Assembly (NCBI GenBank): GCA_002432025.1
Contig: DJFE01000015.1
Location: 4,440 to 68,439, forward strand
DNA: 64,000 nucleotides
Source of the DNA: Candidatus Avelusimicrobium stercoris
GTDB taxonomy: Bacteria > Elusimicrobiota > Elusimicrobia > Elusimicrobiales > Elusimicrobiaceae
Reading direction: 5' to 3'
In this document: piece by piece, positions 16,624 to 26,822 of the stretch
How the letters are laid out: every line of letters starts with the position of its first letter
How positions within the stretch are numbered: position 1 is the first letter of the stretch
Notes under the pieces: generated by a model
Databases searched by the model: none
Seen by the model: the letters and a program-made list of their open reading frames with translations, nothing else
What the model was told of the DNA's origin: nothing
Position numbers and translations under genes: made by a program

Positions 16624-18909
16624 TTATTTGGTTTGGGCCGTCTTGGCCGCGTGGGCGGCCTTAATCTGCGCGATTTCCTCGGGCGTTACCGTTACAATCG
16701 TTTTGCATTTGGGGTAACCAGAGCAGCCCAAAAATTCCCCGCGTTTAGAGGTGCGCAACACCATCGGTTTGCCGCATTTTTCGCAAAGGCGGTCCGTAAC
16801 AATCGGGCCCGTGGAAGCCACCTTGTGCCCTTCGGCGTCCAAGGAATATGTATTCTTGCACTTGGGGTAAGCCGAGCAGGCCAAAAATTTGCCTCTTCTG
16901 CCGGTGCGGATTACCATCGGCGCCCCGCATTTGTCGCAGACTTCGTCGGTTTTTTCGGGCTGGACCTTTTCGCCGGAACTCGTCAAATTGATTTTGCCCT
17001 TGCACTCCGGGTCGCTGCAAACGAGATACTCGCCGAAGCGGCTTCTCTTTTTGAGCATCATTTTGCCGCAAATCGGGCATTTTTCGTCCGTTTCCTTGGC
17101 GGCGGGGCGTTGCATTCCCTTGTCTGCTTCGGCCAGTTCTTGCTTGAAATTGCCATAAAAGTCAGAGAGCAGATTGACCCATTTTTGGCTGCCTTCGGCC
17201 ACTTTATCTAATTGTTCCTCTACGCCTGCGGTATAGGAAAGGTCCATAATTTCCTTAAAGAAATCCTTTAAACTGTCCGTAACCGTAATGCCTAGGTCCG
17301 TGGCGACCAATTTGCTCGTTTTGGGTTGGCGCGCAATGTATTTGCGGTCCAAAATCGTTTTAATGGTCGGCGCATAAGTGGACGGACGGCCGATGCCGTG
17401 CTTTTCAAGCGTTTTAATCAAACTGGCTTCGTTATAGCACGGGGGCGGGGTGGTTTTGTGGTCCTTGGTTTTGATGTCTAACAGTTTCAGTTCGTCGCCC
17501 TCGGCAAGCACCGGCAGCAAAGCGCTGGCATTTGCGTCGTCGTTGGACGCGTCGTCATCCTGGTCCTTATAAATGGATAAGTAGCCCGGAAATTTGACCG
17601 TGCGGCCGCTGGCGCGGAGCATACATTGTTTTTCCTCGCCCGAAGCAATATCAATAGAAACCGTATTGAAAACGGCGTCGGCCATTTGGCTGGCCACAAA
17701 GCGAAGCCAAATCAGTTCATACAGTTTGTACTGGTCGGCGGTTAAATAGGGTTTCATCGCCTGCGGCGTGCGGCGCACGTCGGTGGGGTGGATAGCCTCG
17801 TGGGCTTCCTGCGCGCCCATTACTTTGCTTTTGTAAACAGGCTGTTTGGCGGGCACAAAGGCCGGGCCGTATTTCTCTCCGATGAACTTTTTGGTTTGCT
17901 CCTGCAACAGTTTGGATACATTGAAAGAGTCCGTTCTCATATAGGTAATAAGACCGATGGTCTGGCCGGAAATTTCAATACCTTCGTAAAGGTGCTGGGC
18001 CGTCATCATCGTTTTTTGGGAAGGAAAGCCCAATTTGTTGTACGCATCCTGCTGCATAGAACTGGTAATAAAGGGCGGTTTCGGCTTTTGCTTTACTTCC
18101 TTCTTTTCCACCTTGGCTACTACATTGGGGCCCTTTCTTAACAGGTCCGAAAGCGGAGCCAGTTTTTCCGGCTTGTCAAAAACGGTGGTTTTAACTTTAT
18201 AATCTTCGGCAAACAGTTTATACGTGGTGGTTTGCTCTACATTTTTGCCCTGCCATTTGGTTACACGCGCCCAAAAGGATGGTGCGGCATTGGGTTTTTC
18301 AAACTGGGCGCCGATGGTCCAGTATTCCTGTTCTTTAAATTCGGCGATTTCCTTGGCCCGTTCGGCTAGCAACCGCACGGCTACGGACTGCACGCGCCCC
18401 GCGGACAAGCCGGAGGTAATCTTCTTCCACAAGAGGGGGGATAATTTGTAGCCTACAATGCGGTCCAAAATGCGGCGCGCCTGCTGGGCGTTGACGAGAT
18501 TGTCGTCAATTTTGCGGGCGTGCGCAAAGGATTCCTTAATGGCCGAGGGTGTAATTTCGTGAAAGAAGATACGCTGATAGCGGTCTTTGGGGAGTTTTAA
18601 CAGTTCTACCAAGTGCCACGCGATGGCTTCGCCCTCGCGGTCAGGGTCGGTAGCGAGGTAAATTTCGCTGGCGTTTTTGGCCGCGGCGGTCAGTTCGGCA
18701 ATCAGCCGTTTGGCGCGCTCCACCGGTACATAAGTGGGATTGAAGCCGTGCTCAATATCTACACCGATATCCTTGGAAGGCAAATCGCGTACGTGCCCAA
18801 AGGAACTGCGCACAATAAAATCGTTTCCTAAAATTTTGCTGATGGTTTTCTGTTTTGTGGGAGACTCCACAATAACCAATTTTTTACCTTTTACATTGGT
18901 GCTTGCCAT
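16624..18909 (-). CDS. topA: DNA topoisomerase I
   Basis: 761 residues, type IA. The Toprim domain begins KLVIVESPTKQKTISKIL and contains the acidic triad DPDREGEAIAWHL. The active-site Tyr is in GLITYMRTDSFN, around residue 323. Three C-terminal C4 zinc ribbons (about 600-740: CPICGKMMLKK, CDKCGAPMVIR, CEKCGKPMVLR, each paired with a downstream Cys pair) complete the usual form. It relaxes negative supercoils by single-strand passage. It lies between dprA and xerC with short gaps. Confidence 0.95.
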   Translation of the reverse strand: MASTNVKGKKLVIVESPTKQKTISKILGNDFIVRSSFGHVRDLPSKDIGVDIEHGFNPTYVPVERAKRLIAELTAAAKNASEIYLATDPDREGEAIAWHLVELLKLPKDRYQRIFFHEITPSAIKESFAHARKIDDNLVNAQQARRILDRIVGYKLSPLLWKKITSGLSAGRVQSVAVRLLAERAKEIAEFKEQEYWTIGAQFEKPNAAPSFWARVTKWQGKNVEQTTTYKLFAEDYKVKTTVFDKPEKLAPLSDLLRKGPNVVAKVEKKEVKQKPKPPFITSSMQQDAYNKLGFPSQKTMMTAQHLYEGIEISGQTIGLITYMRTDSFNVSKLLQEQTKKFIGEKYGPAFVPAKQPVYKSKVMGAQEAHEAIHPTDVRRTPQAMKPYLTADQYKLYELIWLRFVASQMADAVFNTVSIDIASGEEKQCMLRASGRTVKFPGYLSIYKDQDDDASNDDANASALLPVLAEGDELKLLDIKTKDHKTTPPPCYNEASLIKTLEKHGIGRPSTYAPTIKTILDRKYIARQPKTSKLVATDLGITVTDSLKDFFKEIMDLSYTAGVEEQLDKVAEGSQKWVNLLSDFYGNFKQELAEADKGMQRPAAKETDEKCPICGKMMLKKRSRFGEYLVCSDPECKGKINLTSSGEKVQPEKTDEVCDKCGAPMVIRTGRRGKFLACSAYPKCKNTYSLDAEGHKVASTGPIVTDRLCEKCGKPMVLRTSKRGEFLGCSGYPKCKTIVTVTPEEIAQIKAAHAAKTAQTK

Positions 18910-18930
18910 AATTCACTTCCTTATAAAGTG

Positions 18931-20067
18931 TTAAAATTTGCTCTTGCTGTACAGGCCATTTTCGCAGGCCAAAAATCCTTTTACTTCCAAATCAAATAAA
19001 AGTGAGGCCGCTTCGGGCACGTCGGCGTTAATTGCCTCGGCTATCTGGTCCAAACTGGCCTGGCCGCCGCCTACGGCGGCCATTACTTCGCGCTGCCGGG
19101 GTGTCAATTCTTCCTCCGGCTTTTGGGGCGTGTCGTCCTTCTTTTCAAAGAAGCGGCTGTCCAACCCAAAGCGCAGTTGCTGTGGTATATAGTCTAGTAT
19201 ATCTACAACAGAGGTTACAACCCCTGCCCCGTCTTTTATTAGGTTATTTGGGCCGCCGGACTGCGGGCTGTCTATGGGGCCGGGTACGGCTAAAACGTCT
19301 TTTCCCATTTCCAGCGCGAGTTTGGCGGTAATCAGCGCGCCGGACTTTATTTCGCCCTCTACCACCACAACGGGCTGAGAGAGCGCGGCAATAATGCGGT
19401 TTCGGCGCGGAAAATGGAAGGCGTTTGGCGGACGGTTAAACGGCAGTTCGCTGATGACGGCCCCGCCGTGCTCCAAAATGGCCTTTTCCAAGGTGCGGTT
19501 TTCGGGCGGATAACAACGCCCTACCCCGGTGCCGATAACGGCTACCGTCGGCTTTTTTAGGCGGACGGCCGCAGCGTGGCACTCGCTGTCCACCCCCCGG
19601 GCCAACCCGCTGACAACCGTTACCCCGCAGGCGGTCAAATCGCCCGCCAATTTAGCGGCGGCGCGGCGGCCGTAAGGGGTAATTTTGCGCGTGCCCACCA
19701 TCCCCACGCAGGCCTGTGTGAGAGGGGGAAGTTTGCCCAGTACATAGATAACGACCGGGGCTTCCTTGATATTTTTTAAAGATTGCGGATATTCCTCGTC
19801 TTCCGGCAGATAAATGTGTCCGCCCAAGGCGGCGGTTTTATCCCACTCTTCTTGCGGGTCCAGCGCAAAGGCGGCCTGTAACAGGTGGGTGGCGGTGGAT
19901 AGATTTAAATTGGCTTCTTTGGATAAGGTCTGCGCATCTTGGCGCAGGATTTCCTCGGCGGAGCCGAAGATTTCAATCAGCCGTTCCAGCCAATCGGCCC
20001 GGAAGAACAAAAAAGCGTTTAAGCGGATTCTTGCCAGCCGTTCGGCGGCGGAAACGGACGGATTCAT
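18931..20067 (-). CDS. dprA: DNA processing protein DprA
   Basis: 378 residues. An N-terminal helical domain (about 1-80) leads to the Rossmann-fold core with GTRKITPYGRRAA, VVSGLARGVDSECHAAA and a C-terminal winged helix (about 310-375). DprA loads RecA on incoming single-stranded DNA during transformation. It is adjacent to comM, 1 base apart, and upstream of topA. With pilins in the window this is consistent with natural competence, though no comEC or pilus machinery genes are present here. Confidence 0.92.
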   Translation of the reverse strand: MNPSVSAAERLARIRLNAFLFFRADWLERLIEIFGSAEEILRQDAQTLSKEANLNLSTATHLLQAAFALDPQEEWDKTAALGGHIYLPEDEEYPQSLKNIKEAPVVIYVLGKLPPLTQACVGMVGTRKITPYGRRAAAKLAGDLTACGVTVVSGLARGVDSECHAAAVRLKKPTVAVIGTGVGRCYPPENRTLEKAILEHGGAVISELPFNRPPNAFHFPRRNRIIAALSQPVVVVEGEIKSGALITAKLALEMGKDVLAVPGPIDSPQSGGPNNLIKDGAGVVTSVVDILDYIPQQLRFGLDSRFFEKKDDTPQKPEEELTPRQREVMAAVGGGQASLDQIAEAINADVPEAASLLFDLEVKGFLACENGLYSKSKF

Positions 20068-20068
20068 A

Positions 20069-21607
20069 TTAAATGTCAGCCACTCCTTTGCGGTCTAACG
20101 GGCGGTATTGCATTACTTCCACCAAATGTTTGACTTCAATATTGTCTTTTCCGTCCAAGTCGGCAATAGTACGCGCGGTTTTTAAAATTTTATCCAAACT
20201 GCGGGCGCTTAATCCAAACTTGCGCATAGCGGTTTCCAAGATAGCATCCGCCCCGGCGGGAAGCGGGCAAAAGTCCTTAATTTCCTTAGGCGTCATAAAC
20301 GCGTTGGCCGTGGTGGCGGAGTTAGCAAAGCGTTTGCGCTGGATTTCTCGCGCCTTTAACACGCGCTCACGGATTTGGGCCGAGGTTTCTCCCTCGCTCT
20401 TTTTATTCCAGTCGGAATATTTAACGGGGTTTAAATTAACGGTTAAATCAATGCGGTCCAATAGCGGGCCCGAAATGCGCGACTTATAGCGGTTTACCTG
20501 CATAGGCGAACAGGTGCAGGGCTTTATTGGGTCGCCCAAGTGTCCGCAGGGGCAGGGGTTCATTGCCGCAATTAACGTAAAGCGGGCTGGATAGGAAACA
20601 GTTTCTTTGGCGCGGGAAATGGTTACGCGGCCATTTTCCAGGGGTTCGCGCAATACCTCTAAGGACGAGCGGGAAAATTCCGCAAATTCGTCCAAAAACA
20701 GCACGCCGTTGTGCGCCAAGGACACTTCGCCCGGGCGCGGCGTGGAGCCCCCGCCGATGAGGGCCACATCCGAAATGGTGTGGTGTGGGTCCCGGAACGG
20801 GCGGCGGGTCAACAGGCGGCTCTTGCCCATTAAGTTGCAAATGGAGTAAATTTTGGTAATTTCTAACGATTCTTCCTGCGTGAGTGGCGGCAAAATGCCC
20901 GGGAAGCGTTTGGCAAGCATACTTTTGCCCGTGCCCGGCAGACCAATCATCAGTACGTTGTGCCCGCCTGCGGCTGCAATTTCCAAGGCGCGCTTGGCGA
21001 GGGCTTGGCCCTTTACTTCGCTGAAATCCAATTCTTGTACGGGGGCTTCTTCCTCTTGGGGCACATAGGCCAGTTTTACGTCCTGCAAGGTCTGTTTGCC
21101 TTCCAAGTATTCGGCCAAGTCTTTTAGCGTGTGCGGCGTGATAAACGGCGCGCCGGACACTTGCCCTTCCAATACGTTTTGCGGGGGAATAACGGCGGTT
21201 TTGCCCAGTTTCTTGCAGGAAATGAGCATCGGCAGCACGCCTGCGCACGGGCGGAGCGAACCGTCCAAGGCCAGTTCGCCAAGTACCAGTAAATCCTTTA
21301 TTTTGGCGGCGGCTTCGGGCGAAAGTTGCTCGCTGGCGGCTAAGATACCCAAGGCAATGGGCAAATCAAACTGCGTGCCGCTTTTGCGCAGTTCTGCGGG
21401 GCTTAAATTAACGGTAATGCGCTTGGTGGGGAAATCAAACCCGCTGTTGCGTACGGCGGCTACCACGCGCTCCTTGCTTTCGCGCACCTCGGCATCGGGC
21501 AGACCGACTACGGCCAAGGTAGGCATACCGGGCGCGATATCCACTTCCACGGATACCGCAAAGCCTTCTATCCCCTTAATGGCTCCGGTGCATACATTGG
21601 CCAGCAT
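20069..21607 (-). CDS. comM: ComM/YifB-family Mg-chelatase-like AAA+ helicase
   Basis: 512 residues in three parts: an N-terminal ChlI-like domain (VEVDIAPGMPTLAVVGLPDAEVRESKERV), an AAA+ core with Walker A GLPGTGKSMLAKRF and Walker B FLDEFAEF, including a zinc-like Cys set (CPCGHLGDPIKPCTCS), and a C-terminal helical domain ending near LDRKGVADI. In other bacteria it is a hexameric branch-migration helicase that extends integration of transformed DNA. It is 1-2 bases from dprA and from the lipoprotein upstream. Confidence 0.9.
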   Translation of the reverse strand: MLANVCTGAIKGIEGFAVSVEVDIAPGMPTLAVVGLPDAEVRESKERVVAAVRNSGFDFPTKRITVNLSPAELRKSGTQFDLPIALGILAASEQLSPEAAAKIKDLLVLGELALDGSLRPCAGVLPMLISCKKLGKTAVIPPQNVLEGQVSGAPFITPHTLKDLAEYLEGKQTLQDVKLAYVPQEEEAPVQELDFSEVKGQALAKRALEIAAAGGHNVLMIGLPGTGKSMLAKRFPGILPPLTQEESLEITKIYSICNLMGKSRLLTRRPFRDPHHTISDVALIGGGSTPRPGEVSLAHNGVLFLDEFAEFSRSSLEVLREPLENGRVTISRAKETVSYPARFTLIAAMNPCPCGHLGDPIKPCTCSPMQVNRYKSRISGPLLDRIDLTVNLNPVKYSDWNKKSEGETSAQIRERVLKAREIQRKRFANSATTANAFMTPKEIKDFCPLPAGADAILETAMRKFGLSARSLDKILKTARTIADLDGKDNIEVKHLVEVMQYRPLDRKGVADI

Positions 21608-21609
21608 AA

Positions 21610-22716
21610 TCAGTTAAAACTCAACACGATGGCGTTAGGCGTAATGGTAACCACCGTAAAATTAATGTTATATTTGCGGATAATTTTGGCGGTTAATTCT
21701 TCCGGCGTGCCAATATTAGCCGAAACGTCAAACTGCGCCGCGGAATTGGCGTAGCGCACCAAGTTGTAGTCTTCAATTTCGCGCAGGTCCTTTAAAATAT
21801 CCTGTACCTGTTTCAAGCGTTCAATATTGCCTACATCTTTGACGGTTAAACTAAACACCTTGGCGGAATTGATAGCCGAATTAATGGGTTCAACCAAGCG
21901 TTTGGCGGCGGCTTCGCACGCGGCGGAAATAGATTTTTGCGCTGCAATGTCGGCCAGCGGGTCCAAGCCGCTTAATTGGTCGGCACCTTCGGCCACGACG
22001 GCATAGTTATTGGTGGCAAAGGCTTTAATGGCCGCGCGGGCGCGGTACGATTTAAAGGGCGAAGCGGCCCCGGGCAAGGCGGCAATGGGGTTGGTTTCCA
22101 CATCCGCCACAATCACAAAGCGCGCGCCTTCGGTGCGGGCCTTGTCAATGACCGAGTTGGGGTTTTCAATATTGTTTTGGCTCAAATTGTCGCCGTTGAT
22201 TAAGGCAAAGGGCTGGCTCTTTAAGGCACGGTAAATGGCCTGTTTGCAGTCCTGTTTGAGGGATATATCCTCTCCCACCATTTCGCGGGACGTAACCAAA
22301 ATATTGGTTTTTTTGGCAAAAGCGTCGGCTTCGGACTGTTTTATAATATCGCCGATATCCTTTACCAGCACCATTGCTTTGATTTTGGTGTAATATTCAT
22401 CGCCCTTGCGGTAGGATTTAGTAACGTGGCTGCGGCGGATGAATCCGGCCGTTTTGGAGACGATTTTATCCTCCACTAATTGCGCTTGGTCCACGGTGGT
22501 AGCCGACGAAATAAATACGCCCGCCACCTTTTCCACAGCGGATTTTTGGGCGGCTAAAATGCCGTCCTTCTTCATTTGTCTTAAATTGTTTTCGTTATAA
22601 GGAACCAAGGATTCGGCTTCCACGTATTCGCCTTCGCCTTTCGGCCCGATACGAAGCGACCCGCACGCCGATACGACAAAAGTGCAGGCTAACAGCAGAA
22701 ATAAAAGTTTCTTCAT
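21610..22716 (-). CDS. Outer-membrane-type lipoprotein resembling FlgT
   Basis: 368 residues with a lipoprotein signal ending in VSAC. The next part (about 45-125, ILAAQKSAVEKVAGVFISS through YYTKIKAMVLVKD) has the shape of the FlgT N-terminal domain and of LPP20-type folds; the middle and C-terminal parts also look like FlgT modules. FlgT proteins support the flagellar outer ring in vibrios, but no flagellar gene is seen in this window, so a flagellum-independent role is more likely. It overlaps the upstream LPP20-like gene by 1 base. Family assignment is tentative. Confidence 0.55.
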   Translation of the reverse strand: MKKLLFLLLACTFVVSACGSLRIGPKGEGEYVEAESLVPYNENNLRQMKKDGILAAQKSAVEKVAGVFISSATTVDQAQLVEDKIVSKTAGFIRRSHVTKSYRKGDEYYTKIKAMVLVKDIGDIIKQSEADAFAKKTNILVTSREMVGEDISLKQDCKQAIYRALKSQPFALINGDNLSQNNIENPNSVIDKARTEGARFVIVADVETNPIAALPGAASPFKSYRARAAIKAFATNNYAVVAEGADQLSGLDPLADIAAQKSISAACEAAAKRLVEPINSAINSAKVFSLTVKDVGNIERLKQVQDILKDLREIEDYNLVRYANSAAQFDVSANIGTPEELTAKIIRKYNINFTVVTITPNAIVLSFN

Positions 22717-23165
22717 TATTTTTTACCCTCCGGGTCCAGCCCTGCCGCTTTCAGGCGCGCCCTGTCCAGACGCATAATGACGGTGCAACCGCCGTCCTCC
22801 ATATATTCGGTGGAAATGAGTTCCATTTGGCGGATAACGCCCTCGGCGGAAGAATCAATCGTGCTGCCTACGGATACGGCGTCCACTACCTGCACATTGG
22901 ATTCCAAATTGGCGCCGTACAATACTTCCGTGGCCCGTTGGTAAGCGTGGGCAATGGCGGCTTCGCGGCTCATAATGCGCCGCTGGGAATCGCTCGTGTG
23001 GTTGGGATTGGCGGCCCCAAATCCGCGCACCCACAGATAGTTGTTATCTAGCAGGGTGTCGTTAAAGGACGGGGCAATCGCGCCGTCCTTGACGGCGGAT
23101 TTCATTGTGCCCGCACAGGCGCACGCAAAAAGCGCGGCGGTGCAAAGCGCTAAAAGTTTCTTCAT
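22716..23165 (-). CDS. LPP20-family lipoprotein
   Basis: 149 residues. The lipobox lies in FACAC at about residue 18. The body has WVRGFGAANPNHTSDSQRRIMSREAAIAHAYQRATEVLYG, the repeat-like alpha/beta pattern of LPP20 lipoproteins. Function is unknown in most species. It lies between a DnaA-like gene (3 bases away) and a FlgT-like lipoprotein (1-base overlap), so the three genes are almost certainly cotranscribed. The downstream gene has a similar fold, which suggests the two lipoproteins work together. Confidence 0.65.
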   Translation of the reverse strand: MKKLLALCTAALFACACAGTMKSAVKDGAIAPSFNDTLLDNNYLWVRGFGAANPNHTSDSQRRIMSREAAIAHAYQRATEVLYGANLESNVQVVDAVSVGSTIDSSAEGVIRQMELISTEYMEDGGCTVIMRLDRARLKAAGLDPEGKK

Positions 23166-23168
23166 AAG

Positions 23169-26162
23169 TTACCTCAACAATTCGGAAATTACCTTTACAT
23201 AGGTGCTGGGGGCTTTGGTATCTTCGTAATTGATAATCCCGCAGCGGATGAGCATAATTTCCAGCATATGCGTAAGAATATCGTAGAAATTCTCGCGCAC
23301 GGACGGGTCGCACACTTGGAGCGACGGGCCCAAAATAACGGCGCCTTTTAACTTTTTATTGTCGCACAGGTTGGCGATTTTAAAGGCGGAGGAAATGATA
23401 TTTTCCGTGGCGTAAGAGGAGCGCACGGCAATATCAAATCCGCCCGAAATGCCCAGTTCCTTGGCGCGCTGTTCCAAGCAGAACACCATCCAGTTCATCA
23501 AATGGGAACTGTTCTGCGGGTAGAAGAAGCCAATGCGGCCCCACTCGCCGTTGCCCACCGTAGAAAGAGTGGTAATGCTTTCCGGGTCGCGGGTTAAAAT
23601 TTCGCTGGTGGCGTCTTCGCCGTTGGTAGCCAATAATTTCTCAAAAATGGCCGCCTGGGAGCGTTCCGATTCCGGCAGGTTGGGGAAAATCAGGTTTTCC
23701 AACACTTTTAAGCGGCGGATACTGCGGGTAACGGTGCCCAGCGTCATATGCGCGCCGCCGAAAAATTCGGTTACTTGGGTATCGTTCAAATCCACGCCGT
23801 TTTCGGCAAGCATTTTTTTGACGATTTTTAAATGCGCAGAGCCGCCCGCGGGCTTTAATTCCGAAATCCAGCCGGAGTCCAAACGGAAGCGGATTAATTC
23901 TTCCAGTTTTTCCAAACTTTCCGGCGGATATTTGGATGTGATGACAATTTGCTTCTGCTCGCGCAGAAATTTATTAAGCAAATTGGAAATATGCACGCGG
24001 TTTTGCTCGTTAATGGCCAGCAGGTGGATGTCGTCAATGAGGAGCACCTTTACGCTGTCCATAAACTTATCAAATTTTTCAATGTTGCCTTCCATTACAT
24101 AGCGCTGAATCCCGCGCGAAAGGCGCACGCCGTTTGTTAAAAAGATGTTTTCCTGGCCGAACTTTTTGGAAAACGCATACGCCATCGCGTTTAAGAAGTG
24201 CGTTTTGCCCGTTCCGGTGGCTCCGTGCAACACCAAGGGGTTGTACAGTTTGCCCGGGTTTTCAATGACGGAAATAGCCGTCGCGTGCGCGAAGCGGTTG
24301 ACGGACATTACCATATTTTCAAGCGTGTAAGTGGGCACTAACGGTACTTCCAAGGGCCAGTTGTGTTTTTTGATTTCCGAGAGCGGAATTTCAATGGAGT
24401 GGTCAATGGTTTTCGTCTTTTCTAAAATCGTTTTGCCTTCCGCCGGTGCCGGCATAGCCGGTTTGGGCTGTTGGACAGGCTGGGGCCGTTGCGGTTGCTG
24501 GACGGGCGGCACCGCCGGAGCGGCGTGTACCGGGGCAACGGGAGCCTGCGGCTGCGGAGGCACGGGCGTATGCGCCGGAGCGGGAGCCGACGGCTCGGTT
24601 GTTAATTTGCGTCTAATGCGAAAAGTGGTTTTTTCTGCGTTGTTTTCTTCCATAATAGATTCCCCCGGTTTTACCGGAACAAAAGGTTTTTGAACGGCCG
24701 GAGCGGCGGGCTGGGCCGGGCGCGGGGCCTGCGGTTGGACGGGAGCCGCCGGGTGCACTTTGGGCGCGGCGGGCGGCACGGTTTGGTGGAACGACTTTTC
24801 GTACTGGTTGTGCATTAATTCGGTGTTAATAGTCGTTTCCAAATGAAAGGTTTTGTCCAACGAGTCTATTTTTTGTCCGCGGATAGTAATTTCCGGCAAA
24901 TCGCCGCTTTCCTGCGGCTCTGCCTGCTCAATCACGGGCGCGTGCGGCACGGTGTTAAGCAAATGTTCCTCTTCGGGAATTTGCCCGTGTATCGGTTCCG
25001 TCAGTTCCACCGAGGCTTCCTCGGGCGCGGGCCCTAAATTAAGGGGCTCATCATCCTCCGGGCGGACGGTGGATTTTTCTATATTTTCAAAGGGGTCCGC
25101 CACAGACGCGCGGTCTGCGGGTTTGTCTAATAAATCAAAGGGGTCTTGCACGGTATCCTCTTTTACTACTTCTTGTACGGGCTCTGCCTGAACAGGCTCT
25201 GCGGAAACTTCCTCAGCAGATATGGGTTCAGCGGAAATTTCCGGTTTCTCATCCGTGGCTTCCAAGGTTTCTTGCTGTTCCGCCGCCGGGCGAACTGCCG
25301 CGTGGAGCGGTATATCTACATCCGCCTGAACCTCGGGCGCGGCTACCGTTTTGGCTTCCACCGCCGGGATAGGCGGCACGGTGTTGGCGTGTTTTACAAA
25401 CCCTGTATCCTTTTGGGAAATTTGCCCGGTAACTTTATTTAAATCGTCTAAATCAATAATGCAAGTTTGGTCCTTTATCTTCTGTTCAAAGACGTTAAAG
25501 GATTCTTCCAAACTGTCTTTGCCGTCGGCCAGCACATTTATTTTTTGCTCTCGCTGCTGCTGGTTGTTTTTTACCAGTTTTTGGTTTTCCAAGTCCAGGA
25601 ACATATCGTACTTGGTTTCCGCCGAAAAGATATCCTCTAATGGCATATTGTCCAGCATTGTGCCTTCCATATCCTTAATGAGCATATCTTTGTCGTTAAT
25701 GGTTAGAGGGGCCTGTTCCTCGGCGGGTTTTTCTTCCTTTACAGGTTGCGCCTCAATATCAATAGGTTCGGCCTGCGGCGGAAGCGGCGCGGCGGGCGGA
25801 TTAGGCTTAAAGAAACTGTCCTCCGAAGCCACTTGCCCTACGGACCCGGCCAAGTCCGCTTTCCCGTTAAAAAGAGGGTCGCCCAAGGCACCATCTGGTG
25901 CGAATTGGTTTACCTTATTAATTTGGACCACGCCTTCCTCGGTCGCCGTACGGATTTTGGACAAGGTGTCCTCGTCCAAATCCGTAGGCAGTTCAAAGGA
26001 AAAAGTAAACGGCGGCAGGGCTGTGGTAGGCGCAGAAGCGTAACCCGCCAATTTTTTGGCGAGCAACTGCGCATCACGGTCTGTTCCGTCCGTTACTAAG
26101 GTGTAGCGGAGGTTTTGCGTGGCTGGGTCGGTACGGGAAAGAATATCCCAGTTGGTAATCAT
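23169..26162 (-). CDS. Giant DnaA-like AAA+ ATPase with a disordered middle and novel C-terminus
   Basis: 997 residues. A short N-terminal domain (1-90) is followed by a long acidic and Pro/Ala-rich region (about 110-600) with little predicted fold. Then comes a DnaA/Hda-type AAA+ domain (about 610-800) with Walker [11 protein letters not shown] near residue 645, Walker B VLLIDDIH near 707, FRLDSGW like the DnaA arginine-finger region, and [10 protein letters not shown] at the sensor-2 position. DnaA domain IV (the helix-turn-helix that reads DnaA boxes) is absent; about 150 residues of unrecognised sequence take its place. It is not the replication initiator by this layout. The start overlaps deoC by 4 bases. 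Role unknown. Confidence 0.75.
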   Translation of the reverse strand: MITNWDILSRTDPATQNLRYTLVTDGTDRDAQLLAKKLAGYASAPTTALPPFTFSFELPTDLDEDTLSKIRTATEEGVVQINKVNQFAPDGALGDPLFNGKADLAGSVGQVASEDSFFKPNPPAAPLPPQAEPIDIEAQPVKEEKPAEEQAPLTINDKDMLIKDMEGTMLDNMPLEDIFSAETKYDMFLDLENQKLVKNNQQQREQKINVLADGKDSLEESFNVFEQKIKDQTCIIDLDDLNKVTGQISQKDTGFVKHANTVPPIPAVEAKTVAAPEVQADVDIPLHAAVRPAAEQQETLEATDEKPEISAEPISAEEVSAEPVQAEPVQEVVKEDTVQDPFDLLDKPADRASVADPFENIEKSTVRPEDDEPLNLGPAPEEASVELTEPIHGQIPEEEHLLNTVPHAPVIEQAEPQESGDLPEITIRGQKIDSLDKTFHLETTINTELMHNQYEKSFHQTVPPAAPKVHPAAPVQPQAPRPAQPAAPAVQKPFVPVKPGESIMEENNAEKTTFRIRRKLTTEPSAPAPAHTPVPPQPQAPVAPVHAAPAVPPVQQPQRPQPVQQPKPAMPAPAEGKTILEKTKTIDHSIEIPLSEIKKHNWPLEVPLVPTYTLENMVMSVNRFAHATAISVIENPGKLYNPLVLHGATGTGKTHFLNAMAYAFSKKFGQENIFLTNGVRLSRGIQRYVMEGNIEKFDKFMDSVKVLLIDDIHLLAINEQNRVHISNLLNKFLREQKQIVITSKYPPESLEKLEELIRFRLDSGWISELKPAGGSAHLKIVKKMLAENGVDLNDTQVTEFFGGAHMTLGTVTRSIRRLKVLENLIFPNLPESERSQAAIFEKLLATNGEDATSEILTRDPESITTLSTVGNGEWGRIGFFYPQNSSHLMNWMVFCLEQRAKELGISGGFDIAVRSSYATENIISSAFKIANLCDNKKLKGAVILGPSLQVCDPSVRENFYDILTHMLEIMLIRCGIINYEDTKAPSTYVKVISELLR

Positions 26163-26803
26163 TTGCCCTCTACAATTTTTACACCGCTGCTGGCGCCAAT
26201 GCGGGTAGCCCCGGCGGCGACCATAGCGTCAAAATCCTCGCGCGTGCGTACTCCGCCGGAGGCTTTTACCTGCATATGGGCGGGAATAGATTTCTTCATC
26301 AAAGCGACATCCGCCGCCGTAGCGCCGCCGCCCGTAAAACCCGTGGAGGTTTTGACGAAGTCGGCCCCGGCTTGGGCGGAAATTTCGCACGCTTTTACTT
26401 TTTCGGTGTCCGTCAGTTGGGAGGTTTCAATAATTACCTTCAAAATGTGGCCCTTGCAGGCTTCGCGGACGGACTGGATGTCTTGCAAAACGGTATCGTA
26501 GTCTTTGTCTTTGAGCGCGCCAATGTTGATAACCATATCAATTTCGTCAGCGCCGTTTTTGATAGCGTCTTGGGTTTCGTATGTCTTGACGGCTGTGGTA
26601 TTGGCCCCCAACGGGAAGCCGATAACGGTGCACACTTTCACGTCCGACCCGGCCAAGAGTTCTTTGGCGTAAGACACCCAGAACGGGTTAATGCAAACGC
26701 TGCAAAAGCCATATTTGCGCGCTTCGTCGCAAACACGGAGGATATCCTCTTTTCCGGCAATCGGTTTTAAAATAGTGTGATCAATCAGTTTAGCCAAGTT
26801 CAT
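26159..26803 (-). CDS. deoC: Deoxyribose-phosphate aldolase
   Basis: 214 residues, the short DeoC form. It begins [12 protein letters not shown]. The Schiff-base Lys is in [12 protein letters not shown] and the general catalytic Lys and Asp regions are in [12 protein letters not shown] and KVIIETSQL. It splits 2-deoxyribose 5-phosphate into glyceraldehyde 3-phosphate and acetaldehyde, feeding nucleoside carbon into glycolysis, next to tpiA. It overlaps the DnaA-like gene by 4 bases. Confidence 0.95.
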   Translation of the reverse strand: MNLAKLIDHTILKPIAGKEDILRVCDEARKYGFCSVCINPFWVSYAKELLAGSDVKVCTVIGFPLGANTTAVKTYETQDAIKNGADEIDMVINIGALKDKDYDTVLQDIQSVREACKGHILKVIIETSQLTDTEKVKACEISAQAGADFVKTSTGFTGGGATAADVALMKKSIPAHMQVKASGGVRTREDFDAMVAAGATRIGASSGVKIVEGK

Positions 26804-26822
26804 ACGAAACCCCTTTTAAATA

